A DNA stretch of 64,000 nt from Limnobacter sp. SAORIC-580 (lineage in GTDB: Bacteria > Pseudomonadota > Gammaproteobacteria > Burkholderiales > Burkholderiaceae_B): the NCBI RefSeq assembly GCF_013004065.1, contig NZ_CP053084.1, positions 1,674,001-1,738,000 on the forward strand, in the 5' to 3' direction. Below are positions 21,774-30,877 of this stretch, piece after piece (positions within the stretch are counted from its first letter, which is position 1; each line of letters opens with the position of its first letter). The notes beneath the pieces were generated by a model, which was not told the origin of the DNA, did not search any database, and saw only the letters and a program-made list of their open reading frames with translations. The translations under genes were made by a program, and so were the position numbers.

Positions 21774-23375
21774 CTAATCCAGAATACCTTCCTCACTCAA
21801 GAATTCGCGCCATGCATTTGAATTAAAGCAAAGTGCGGGGCTAAGCACCTGGCTGTTCAAGTTCACCAGGTTTTCACGAAGTAGCTGGCGCTTATCGGCA
21901 CCCGCGATCTCGCACATTTTTGCGCGCACATGACTTTTGACCACATCGGGCACGCAAAGCGTTGGTCTGAACTCCATGTCATGTAAATCATTGCCAAGTA
22001 CCTGCTCCAGCAGTTCCAGTGAAGACTGCGCCGGGGTCAACTGGCCCTGTTTGGCATCCTGAAAAGCCAATTCAATCAAGCCAATCTGACTTCGCAACAA
22101 CAAAGCATCGATCGTTCTGTGCAGCTCCAGTGATTTGTTCCGCGACTCGACCAAACCCAGATAAGATGCAGGCAATTTCCAGCTGGGAATGTCGGCCCGA
22201 TTGATTAACTCAAGACTGATTTTTAGAGACGATCGATACACAGGGTCGATCAAACCGGTGTTCATGTTATGGACAGACGAATTCAGGTCGGCGTCAAAGT
22301 CCTGTTCATCATTTCCAATCAAAGACTCCAACACCCGATGGCTGCCCACTGACACTGATGCAGGCTCTCCAGAAAACGCCATGACATGTTCTCGGCTGAT
22401 GGTCGCTACATCTAGCGGCTGTGAATTATTGGCACGGCGATCATCGTGACCGTACTCATTAACCCCAAACTGAATGTTTGCTTTTTTAGCTGAATGCCGT
22501 CGATAAAGTAACAAAGTAATTATCAACAGAACCGCTGCACCCAACGATACCGGCAGCAGCCACTCTTGCAGGTTACGGTTTGCAGCTGTTTCCCCAGTGT
22601 ATTCATTCAAACCCAGCCCGCCAGTTACATCGCTGGTTTCCCGTCGGCTTTCAATGAGCCCGGCGCCAAACAAATCCGTATTAAGCGATGCCACCTTCAC
22701 AACTTCATTGCTACCAGCCGTCTCATCATTTTCTGGTGTCTTTAAAACAACTGCGGGAGTCTCGTTCAATGCTTGTTGAGGCTTTATTTCATGTCGCTCG
22801 TCTTGAGTCATCCACACTGGTTTGCTGTCAAGCTGTGGCGCTGGTGCTTTTCTGGAATTGGCCAACAAAGAAGAACCTTCAGGGTCAAAAGCAGATTCTT
22901 TGCCAGCAGTGCTTACATTAATTGCACTGCCCTGTTCGACCCCACCCTGTTTCAACAGCAATGTCCATTTTGTGCTGAACACGATCAAAGGGCACTCCGA
23001 CACCAACTCCATTTCAACCACTGCGTCTTCAACAGGTGCCACGGATGTGAATTCGAGCAATCCTCCTCGGCGAATCGTTGGGTCAAAATTCACAAGCACT
23101 TCCCGCGACAGGGTACTTTCATAACTGCCTGGAGCGTTTCCCAAAGTGAAAATTCGAGCCTTCAGGCATGTCGAACGCAATTGCGATTCCGTTCCCTCTG
23201 GCATGTTGCTTAGCGTACTTTTAAGGTTCAGGATTTGGCCTATTTGCTGAACCCCCACTGGTGTGGAAATTTCAAGGCTGAGCCCCGGGAGGGGAAACAG
23301 CGCCATTAAGGCACAGAGAATCGAAAACACCGAAAGGTGAATTATTCGAGCGGCTTGTGTCCAGAAAATCGGCAT
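21774..23375 (-). CDS. Single-pass membrane protein with FimV-like layout, function unknown
   Basis: I do not recognise this gene with certainty. From the ATG at 23375 (GAGAG site) it encodes 533 residues: a signal sequence or N-terminal helix (residues 1-35), a beta-rich part of about 115 residues ending in TKWTLLLKQ, a Ser/Glu-rich linker, one membrane helix near 272-290 (LLPVSLGAAVLLIITLLLYRR), and a helical C-terminal domain. This order resembles FimV/HubP polar proteins (periplasmic domain, one helix, cytoplasmic tail), but the LysM motif is not evident. An in-frame ATG at 23459 would put a poor extension before the signal. It converges on the ABC-F gene and is divergent from the glutathione transferase. 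Confidence 0.6.
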   Translation of the reverse strand: MPIFWTQAARIIHLSVFSILCALMALFPLPGLSLEISTPVGVQQIGQILNLKSTLSNMPEGTESQLRSTCLKARIFTLGNAPGSYESTLSREVLVNFDPTIRRGGLLEFTSVAPVEDAVVEMELVSECPLIVFSTKWTLLLKQGGVEQGSAINVSTAGKESAFDPEGSSLLANSRKAPAPQLDSKPVWMTQDERHEIKPQQALNETPAVVLKTPENDETAGSNEVVKVASLNTDLFGAGLIESRRETSDVTGGLGLNEYTGETAANRNLQEWLLPVSLGAAVLLIITLLLYRRHSAKKANIQFGVNEYGHDDRRANNSQPLDVATISREHVMAFSGEPASVSVGSHRVLESLIGNDEQDFDADLNSSVHNMNTGLIDPVYRSSLKISLELINRADIPSWKLPASYLGLVESRNKSLELHRTIDALLLRSQIGLIELAFQDAKQGQLTPAQSSLELLEQVLGNDLHDMEFRPTLCVPDVVKSHVRAKMCEIAGADKRQLLRENLVNLNSQVLSPALCFNSNAWREFLSEEGILD

Positions 23376-23497
23376 GTCTACTCTCGGTTCAATTGTTCCT
23401 GTTAGCGTTAGCATACGCATGACAACACTCAGTGAGGTATCCTTGAAATGACCTAGCACGAACGTGTTAGCCCACTTGCATCACTGGAGAGCGTTGA

Positions 23498-24142
23498 TTG
23501 AATACTGCGCAAAATGAACCGATTCAGGTCTACACCTGGACAACTCCCAATGGCTACAAAATTCACATTGCCTGCGAGGAAATGGGACTTCAATGGAAAC
23601 CCGTTGCGGTTGATATTGGCAAGGGCGATCAATTCAAGCCCGAGTTTTTGAAATTCAGCCCCAACAACAAAATACCGGCGATTATTGACCCGCATGGCCC
23701 TGACGGAAAACCACTCGAATTGTTTGAAAGCGGTGCCATTCTGATTTACTTGGCCGAGAAAACCGGCAAGTTTTTCGGTAATGGTCACCGTGAACGCCTC
23801 TCGATCATTCAATGGCTGATGTTTCAAATGGGTGGTGTGGGTCCGATGCTGGGGCAGGCGCATCATTTTCGGATTTACGCGCCTGAACCGATTGAATATG
23901 CTATCAATCGATACACCAATGAGGCCAAAAGGCTCTATGAGGTTATCAACAAACAGCTCAACGAATTTCCTTACATCGCAGGGGAAAACTATTCCATCGC
24001 CGATATGGCTTTGTATCCTTGGGTTTATCGCTGGCAACGCCAGGGAATAGAACTAAGTGATTATCCTGCAGTGCACAAATGGTATGAAGAACTAAGTGCC
24101 CGACCTGCGGTTATCAAGGCCTTGAATGTAAATCTAGAATGA
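23498..24142 (+). CDS. YfcG-like glutathione transferase / disulfide oxidoreductase
   Basis: Glutathione-transferase family protein of 214 residues, very similar in pattern to E. coli YfcG, a Nu-class enzyme that reduces disulfides with glutathione. The thioredoxin-like N-terminal half has TTPNGYKIHIACEEMG, the SPNNKIPAIIDPHG loop and the glutathione-binding FESGAILIYLAEKTG; the C-terminal helical half includes GPMLGQAHHF and NYSIADMALYPWV. The start is TTG at 23498, seven bases after a GGAGAG site; no in-frame ATG precedes the conserved part. Confidence 0.88.
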   Translation: MNTAQNEPIQVYTWTTPNGYKIHIACEEMGLQWKPVAVDIGKGDQFKPEFLKFSPNNKIPAIIDPHGPDGKPLELFESGAILIYLAEKTGKFFGNGHRERLSIIQWLMFQMGGVGPMLGQAHHFRIYAPEPIEYAINRYTNEAKRLYEVINKQLNEFPYIAGENYSIADMALYPWVYRWQRQGIELSDYPAVHKWYEELSARPAVIKALNVNLE

Positions 24143-24218
24143 GTGTTCTTATCAATCCTTAAACTGTTCAGTACACTACGGTCAATTTTATAAAAACAGA
24201 AATTTGGGAGACCTCCTT

Positions 24219-25898
24219 ATGGCGAATATCGCCACATTCTTGTTTCAACATGACGACACCCCCAATCGCGTGTTGTACCGTCAGTTCATCGACAACGAGT
24301 GGGTTGATTTCAAAGTCCGGGAAATGATTGATCTTGCACGTTCCTGGCAGGCTTTTTTCAGATCCATGGGCTTACAGCCCGGCGACAGGGTCGCCATTTG
24401 CCTGAAGAACAGTGTTCACTGGGTGGCGTTTGACCAGGGTGCAGTGGCCATGGGCCTTGTTTCAGTGCCGCTGTATGTGGACGACAACGCCAGCAACATT
24501 GCTTATTGCATTCAGGATTCCGGATCGCGCGCAGTGGTTGTTGAAAATGACCGCATTGCCCGCAACCTGTTGAAAGAGAATCTGAAAGACGTTCGCGTGT
24601 TGTCGATCAAATCAGACATCGAAAAAGAAGCCGATGGCGTGGAAAATGCGGTCCAAGTGCTGAAAAGTCTGGATAAAAAGCTGGAGCCTTTCGAACTGCT
24701 CGATCTTGAGCAAAACACGCTGGCCACAATTTGCTACACCTCGGGCACATCGGGTCGCCCTAAGGGAGTGATGTTGTCGCACAAAAACGTGATCGCCAAC
24801 GTAGACAGCTGTTTCCAGTTGGACATTGCAAAGCCGGAAGACGTATTTTTGTCATTTTTGCCCATGTCGCACATGTTCGAGCGCACTGGCGGTTACTACT
24901 TGCCCCTGCGTGTGGGTGCAAAAGTGATTTACGCACGTGGTATCAATCAATTGCCAGAAGACCTGGCAACACAGGCACCCACGGTTCTGTTTGCTGTACC
25001 GCGCATTTTTGAGAAGTTTTACGGCCGCATTCAAGCCTCTGTCAAAGACTCTCGCTTCAAGCGAAAGGCATTCGAAAAGCTCGTGGATGTGGGCTGGCGG
25101 ATGGAACAGGGCAAAGGTGGCATTGTCGATCACTTTCAACTCCCTCTTCTGCGCGCCAAAGTGGCTCAACCTATTCTGGAAAGACTGGGCGGCCGCTTGC
25201 GTTTGGCCGTGGTGGGTGGTGCGGCACTGGACAGCACAATTGCCAAGGCGTTTATCGCAATGGGGCTTCCCATTCTTCACGGCTATGGAATGACTGAGGC
25301 CTGCCCGGTCATCTCAGTCAACCGTCCCGAAGGCAATGTGCCTGAATCTGTGGGCCCTGCTCTGCCCAATGTAGAGGTCATGCTGGGCGAAAATGACGAA
25401 CTGCTGGCACGCGGCCCCAACATCATGTTGGGGTATTGGCAAAACGAAGAGGCCACAAAAACAGCGATCGATTCAGACGGTTGGCTGCACACGGGCGACG
25501 TGGCTGAAATCAAGGACAAACGAATTTATATTCGGGGTCGAATCAAAGACATCATGGTGTTGTCCAACGGCGAGAAGTTTTCCCCGCAGGATGCGGAAAT
25601 GGCCATTATTGGTGACGATGTGTTTGAGCAAATTGTATTGATCGGCGAGGGACGACCGTTCATCGGCATGATTGCGGTCACTGCCAACTCCAATGAAAAA
25701 GAACTGATCAAACGAGCCAATGAGCGTTTGCAGCATTTGCCGCGCTACATCCGTGTGCGCCGCATTATCACCACCAAAGAACCCTGGACGGTCGACAATG
25801 GCCTTTTAACGCCGACCCTCAAGGTAAAACGCGTGAAAGTGATTGAAGCGTTCAAGGATCGAATCAACGACCTTTACGCAGAAGGCATGGGGGATTGA
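24219..25898 (+). CDS. AMP-forming long-chain acyl-CoA synthetase
   Basis: Adenylate-forming enzyme that activates a carboxylic acid, probably a long-chain fatty acid, to its CoA thioester. The 559-residue protein has the P-loop CYTSGTSGRPKGVMLSH near residue 177, the GYGMTEACPV motif, DGWLHTGDVAEI, the hinge RGRIKDIMVLSNGEKFSP, and a C-terminal lysine in TPTLKVKR. The ATG at 24219 follows GGGAG; an upstream TTG would place that site inside the gene. FadD15-like proteins share this length. Chain-length preference cannot be read from the sequence. A strong terminator follows. Confidence 0.9.
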   Translation: MANIATFLFQHDDTPNRVLYRQFIDNEWVDFKVREMIDLARSWQAFFRSMGLQPGDRVAICLKNSVHWVAFDQGAVAMGLVSVPLYVDDNASNIAYCIQDSGSRAVVVENDRIARNLLKENLKDVRVLSIKSDIEKEADGVENAVQVLKSLDKKLEPFELLDLEQNTLATICYTSGTSGRPKGVMLSHKNVIANVDSCFQLDIAKPEDVFLSFLPMSHMFERTGGYYLPLRVGAKVIYARGINQLPEDLATQAPTVLFAVPRIFEKFYGRIQASVKDSRFKRKAFEKLVDVGWRMEQGKGGIVDHFQLPLLRAKVAQPILERLGGRLRLAVVGGAALDSTIAKAFIAMGLPILHGYGMTEACPVISVNRPEGNVPESVGPALPNVEVMLGENDELLARGPNIMLGYWQNEEATKTAIDSDGWLHTGDVAEIKDKRIYIRGRIKDIMVLSNGEKFSPQDAEMAIIGDDVFEQIVLIGEGRPFIGMIAVTANSNEKELIKRANERLQHLPRYIRVRRIITTKEPWTVDNGLLTPTLKVKRVKVIEAFKDRINDLYAEGMGD

Positions 25899-25923
25899 TT
25901 GTGAAGTACTCCACCTCCCTTGG

Positions 25924-25971
25924 TGCAGAATAAAAAAAGCCCACTTTGACGTGGGCTTTTTTTATTCTGCA
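25924..25971. terminator. Perfect 21-bp inverted repeat, bidirectional terminator
   Basis: Arms at 25924-25944 and 25951-25971 are perfect complements around a six-base loop. The GC-rich core GCCCAC/GTGGGC is flanked by seven A and seven T residues, so it can terminate transcripts from both sides. The right arm covers the stop codon and last codons of the minus-strand NYN gene. Confidence 0.92.
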
Positions 25972-26687
25972 GGCAAATCGTCGTGATCGTAAGTATCGGA
26001 TCCAATTCGGGCCAGGAAATCTGCTGCCCTGTCTGGTGGGGGGCAGGTCGAGCGCAGCCCATCAATGTAGGAAAACAGATCTTCAGAAATGTTTTGCCAC
26101 ATCGGGTCGAGCACCACATCAACGCCCTCGTGACGCAACAATTCTGCCGCACTTGAAAACGCACCATCTCCGGTCAGCAAGACCACCTGTTGAACCTGTC
26201 GTTTGTAGGCCAGGGTAGCTAGATCTACGCCCATTCTTAATTCAATCCCCTTGGGGTGGGAATCGGGGGTGAAGTCCTCATCGGCCAGGTCGTCTACGGT
26301 AATGCGTTTGCCAAGCAAATCAGCGAGGGCATCCTCATTCAGTTTCCAGGTATCCGCTTCGCGCGCTTCGCCCAGCTTCACAGCCAATTTCCGTTTTCTT
26401 TGCAATTGACGCTGAAACGCCACCCGGAATTGCCCTTCTTTGGATTTTGACAAATCAATTTGTTGTCTGGAAACCGGCAAGGTTACGCGTTGCGTGAACA
26501 CGGGCGTGTCGTAGAAAAAAATGCGGAACAAGTGGCGCTTGGGCTGATTGCGTTCAAACAAATGAGCGGCTGATAAACGCCACACCAGATCGGCCATGAC
26601 TTTTGCGTCATGGTGGACTGAACTTGGGAAAATTTGGCGAATTCTGCGAATGAAGAACGGACCATCCACCAGGATAGCTGTAAGCAT
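25962..26687 (-). CDS. NYN (PIN-like) domain protein, LabA/DUF88 type
   Basis: Protein of 241 residues with the NYN fold, a PIN-like ribonuclease family. It begins MLTAILVDGPFFIRR with the first active-site Asp8, has Asp155 in MGVDLATLAYKRQVQQVVLL, and the motif region GDGAFSSAAELL at 173-184. In most relatives that I know this last motif reads GD-S/G-DF, so Ala176 replaces a conserved aspartate here; Asp174 remains. RNA cleavage or binding is therefore possible but not assured. The gene is divergent from a GIY-YIG-like gene and has a palindrome 35 bases upstream of its ATG. Confidence 0.8.
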   Translation of the reverse strand: MLTAILVDGPFFIRRIRQIFPSSVHHDAKVMADLVWRLSAAHLFERNQPKRHLFRIFFYDTPVFTQRVTLPVSRQQIDLSKSKEGQFRVAFQRQLQRKRKLAVKLGEAREADTWKLNEDALADLLGKRITVDDLADEDFTPDSHPKGIELRMGVDLATLAYKRQVQQVVLLTGDGAFSSAAELLRHEGVDVVLDPMWQNISEDLFSYIDGLRSTCPPPDRAADFLARIGSDTYDHDDLPAE

Positions 26688-26721
26688 ATAAGCCTTTGAT
26701 AAATATATAAATAATCAGACC

Positions 26722-26738
26722 GCCAAAATTATTTTGGC
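26722..26738. promoter_or_regulatory. 17-bp palindrome upstream of the NYN gene
   Basis: GCCAAAAT-T-ATTTTGGC is a perfect 8-bp inverted repeat around one base, 35 bases upstream of the NYN start in the AT-rich divergent gap. The tight centre suits a dimeric DNA-binding protein better than an RNA hairpin. The regulator is unknown. Confidence 0.5.
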
Positions 26739-26854
26739 ATCAGGAAATAATTGTCCACAAATATAGTACCACCGAATATCCGTCAAAAATAGCGATGGCA
26801 GCACCCATTAAGAGGGAGAAACTTGCACAGCAAAATAAGCAATACACATACAAT

Positions 26855-26885
26855 CAATAAGTATTGTACTTACAACCACTTATTG
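26855..26885. repeat. 8-bp inverted repeat upstream of the GIY-YIG-like gene
   Basis: CAATAAGT (26855-26862) and ACTTATTG (26878-26885) are perfect complements with a 15-base spacer that itself contains AAGTA-TTG-TACTT overlap. It lies just before the Shine-Dalgarno site of the plus-strand gene and could be an operator or a leader hairpin. Confidence 0.45.
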
Positions 26886-26915
26886 CCCTAAAGCCCCAAT
26901 GGTGCGGAGGATGAA

Positions 26916-27308
26916 TTGAGCAAGAACACGGACAGTAGCTTGAACGACACCGCCAGAAAGCAAGACAAATACTGGCTTTATATTTTGTCGAACAACAAAC
27001 CCAATGGCCCCCTTTACCTGGGGGATACCAACTGTCTTGCCACGCGCATGGATGAACACCTGCAAGGGCTTCGCCGTGATTATGCACACTACCATCGACT
27101 TGATCGCCTTGTTTACTTCGAAGTCTGGACTGACCATGACAAATTTGTGGCCCGACTTCGCCGAGTGCGGAACTGGCCACGCGACATGCGCTTGCTGTTG
27201 ATTGAGTCCTTAAACCCCGATTGGGACAATTTGCTACCCCAATTTTTAAATGAATATTCAGTTAAAAGAATAGGAGCACCTGCGAAAGATCAGGAAAAAG
27301 CAGCGTGA
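26916..27308 (+). CDS. Degenerate GIY-YIG superfamily protein
   Basis: A 130-residue protein with the compact GIY-YIG layout: LYI at 21-23 and YLG at 34-36 stand for the two name motifs, Arg44 matches the catalytic arginine, and NWPRDMRLLLIESLNPDWDNL matches the C-terminal part of the YhbQ/UPF0213 group. The metal-binding glutamate of the usual AREKQxK motif is replaced by Leu81 (VARLRRVRNW), so nuclease activity is doubtful. The start is TTG at 26916, five bases after GGAGG; the ATG at 26911 meets a stop after one codon. Divergent from the NYN gene. Confidence 0.75.
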   Translation: MSKNTDSSLNDTARKQDKYWLYILSNNKPNGPLYLGDTNCLATRMDEHLQGLRRDYAHYHRLDRLVYFEVWTDHDKFVARLRRVRNWPRDMRLLLIESLNPDWDNLLPQFLNEYSVKRIGAPAKDQEKAA

Positions 27309-27518
27309 GCAAATTATTTGGGAAATTGGTATTCCAATTTCTGGGTTCAGCGTTAACAATAATTGAACCTTCTCTTGTAACTGACACACAAATCAGCATG
27401 GTTTTCGATTGTTGATTGTTTGTGAAGTCAAGGGAAATTGGTTAGAGCCTCGGTATGAATCTGAAAAACCCCGAGCCCAGTACCAATAACGTTGCAGCAT
27501 GTTTTTCAGGAGTTCATC
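27309..27518. other. Intergenic region rich in inverted repeats
   Basis: This 210-base gap contains GAAATTGG-TATT-CCAATTTC (27322-27341), GGTTCA...TGAACC (27344-27369) and a CTCGG...CCGAG pair near 27450-27480; GAAATTGG recurs near 27434. No protein or known RNA was recognised. It may be a leader or regulatory region for the following gene, or hold a small RNA. Confidence 0.4.
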
Positions 27519-28088
27519 ATGAGTTCGATTGCAGAGCGTTTGACTCGGTCTTATTGCCTGTTCCACTGGTTACAGGTTAAGCCTATTCCGGATCAAATTC
27601 GTTCTAGCATTGCTTACAGCACACTTGAGCAAGAACTCCTGGCACTTAAAGTAAAACCTGAAGATTTGGCTGCAGTGGGTTCAGATGTAACAGATAATTT
27701 CGAAGAATCCAGACTGGCATTTATGGTTCGCTACAGCGGACTTACCTGGTCAACCTGTTCCATCTTCTGTGATGCTATTGAAAACAACAGTTGGCTTCAA
27801 AATGGCACCCCATTGCTGGTTCAGTTCACCGGCGTGGACGCGAGCGGTCAAGTTGGATTGCCCAAAGTAGCTTTGGGCGATTTCATGTTCCTGAAACCCA
27901 GCAATGTCTGGATTGACGACAACCGTGTTGTGTCATTCACCGTTCGCTGGAACAAACACGAAACCCGCCGCATGGAGCGCTTTATCCGCCTGGCTTCTGC
28001 CCGCCACGGTCTTGAAGCGACAGTCAGTAACATAGCGCAAAGCGAGAAGTTCATTGCAGCCATCAAGGCCACAGTTGGCGCGCAGTAA
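27519..28088 (+). CDS. Conserved-looking protein of unknown function, 189 residues
   Basis: I do not recognise this protein. The ATG at 27519 follows CAGGAG at good spacing. It has no signal peptide or membrane segment. Its composition is that of a soluble mixed alpha/beta protein, with a helical start (SIAERLTRSYCLFHW), a central segment rich in Trp and Cys (YSGLTWSTCSIFCDAIENNSWL), a basic stretch NKHETRRMERFIRLASARHG near residues 145-165, and an alanine-rich end. It stands alone between a repeat-rich gap and a strong terminator, so it is probably a single-gene transcript. Confidence 0.7.
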   Translation: MSSIAERLTRSYCLFHWLQVKPIPDQIRSSIAYSTLEQELLALKVKPEDLAAVGSDVTDNFEESRLAFMVRYSGLTWSTCSIFCDAIENNSWLQNGTPLLVQFTGVDASGQVGLPKVALGDFMFLKPSNVWIDDNRVVSFTVRWNKHETRRMERFIRLASARHGLEATVSNIAQSEKFIAAIKATVGAQ

Positions 28089-28126
28089 ACTGCTCGCTTG
28101 GCAATCAACAGCCAGTGTTTGATCGG

Positions 28127-28150
28127 AAAGGCACCTTCGGGTGCCTTTTT
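28127..28150 (+). terminator. Rho-independent terminator
   Basis: A 9-bp stem AAAGGCACC/GGTGCCTTT closed by a TTCG tetraloop and followed by further T residues, 38 bases after the 189-residue gene. Confidence 0.92.
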
Positions 28151-28168
28151 AGTTGATAAAGTATCTCG

Positions 28169-29485
28169 ATGCAAAAAGCCAAGCCTGCCACCACAGCCCT
28201 GTACGACCTAATCACAGGCGACGAAGACGCACGCGTTTGCAAGGACATTCCTGATGAATCCTGCAAACACCAGCCCGTTAATTTTTTTCTGCACTTGCTT
28301 GGCAACTTTTTCACCAAATTGGCTGACGAAATAGCCAGTGCACGCCTAGTGTTTCCATGGGTTCTTGGCCTGTTGGGAGCGCCCATGCTGCTGGTGTCTT
28401 TGGCCGTGCCCATTCGCGAGTCTGGTGTGCTGCTTCCTCAGCTGTTTATAGCCGCCAAAATAAGGGCCATAGCACTGAGAAAGTATGTCTGGTTGTTCGG
28501 AGGCTTGCTCAGCGGCTTTGCCCTTTGGGCATGCGGGTTTGCATTGTTCCTTGATTTGACGGCAGAAAATGCGAGTTGGCTGGTATTTGCTGCCCTGTTG
28601 GTGTTCAGTTTTGCAAGAGGTATATGTTCAGTTGCAGCCAAAGACGTACTGGGAAAAACCGTGTCGAAATCGCGGCGCGGCACACTCATGGGCCTGGCCA
28701 CGAGTGTTTCGGGGCTGTTTACCTTGCTCTTGGGGCTCAATCTGGGTTTCTACAATCAAATCAAAAACAATGAATTGATCCTGGCCAGTCTTTTTGGCAT
28801 TGCTGGGCTGTGCTGGATTGTCGCTTCTTTCGCGATTTGGGCGATCCGGGAAGAGCCGGGCGCAACCGCAGGAGGCGGCAATGCGGGCATTGAGGCTTTG
28901 AAATCGCTTCGTTTGTTGAAAGATGACAAACCTTTTCGCAACTTCGTGATTGTTCGCACCCTGTTATTGAGCGTGTCGCTGGGTGCACCCATGCTGATCA
29001 TTCTCGCCCAGGACGCCCTGGGCAACGCCGCTTTGATCGGCCTGTTTTTGATCGTTTCTGGCCTGGCCAACACCGCGTCGGGCTATTTGTGGGGACGTTT
29101 GGCCGATTATTCAAGCCGCACCTTGATGGCAATCGCCAGTGCAATCAACGCCGCGGTAGGCATTGCTGTACTGCTGGTTTTGCAATTTGAAATTGAATTC
29201 AGCGCATTGGTGCTGTTTACCGGTGCTTATTTCCTGACTTCGGTGTGCCTGGCAGGTGTGCGTTTGGGCAGAAAAACCCTGCTTGTGGACATGGCCACTG
29301 CAGAAACCCGCTCTGCTTATGTTGCTGTCAGCAACACGGCGATCGGGTTTCTAATCCTGATTGTGGGGGCGGTGGTCAGCTTGCTGGCTGGGCAAAACAC
29401 ACACGCCATGTTGTGGACCTTTAGCGTTCTGTCTGCACTGGCCTGCGTGCTTTGCCCCCTGCTTCTGCCGGCACAACGGGCCTGA
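28169..29485 (+). CDS. MFS transporter, substrate unknown
   Basis: A 438-residue integral membrane protein with about twelve hydrophobic helices and an N-terminal cytoplasmic extension of roughly 55 residues. Features that fit the major facilitator superfamily are the arginine/glycine loop SKSRRGTLMGLA between early helices and a pseudo-symmetric second half beginning near LLKDDKPFRNFVIVRTLLL. No motif points to a substrate. It starts just downstream of a terminator and converges on serS with no terminator between. Confidence 0.75.
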   Translation: MQKAKPATTALYDLITGDEDARVCKDIPDESCKHQPVNFFLHLLGNFFTKLADEIASARLVFPWVLGLLGAPMLLVSLAVPIRESGVLLPQLFIAAKIRAIALRKYVWLFGGLLSGFALWACGFALFLDLTAENASWLVFAALLVFSFARGICSVAAKDVLGKTVSKSRRGTLMGLATSVSGLFTLLLGLNLGFYNQIKNNELILASLFGIAGLCWIVASFAIWAIREEPGATAGGGNAGIEALKSLRLLKDDKPFRNFVIVRTLLLSVSLGAPMLIILAQDALGNAALIGLFLIVSGLANTASGYLWGRLADYSSRTLMAIASAINAAVGIAVLLVLQFEIEFSALVLFTGAYFLTSVCLAGVRLGRKTLLVDMATAETRSAYVAVSNTAIGFLILIVGAVVSLLAGQNTHAMLWTFSVLSALACVLCPLLLPAQRA

Positions 29486-29504
29486 AAGCAAAAGTTGGGC
29501 AATT

Positions 29505-30803
<1,299 letters not shown>

Positions 30804-30877
30804 TCAGAATGCGGTTGTATGAATAGCGGTGATGGTACTAAAACTTCAAGCCCGGTGTGGGCCGATGTGAGTGCTTC

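Noticed and set aside
23376..23459. Start of the FimV-like protein at ATG 23459
   Set aside because: It would place 28 polar residues before the signal sequence; ATG 23375 has a better ribosome-binding site and signal.
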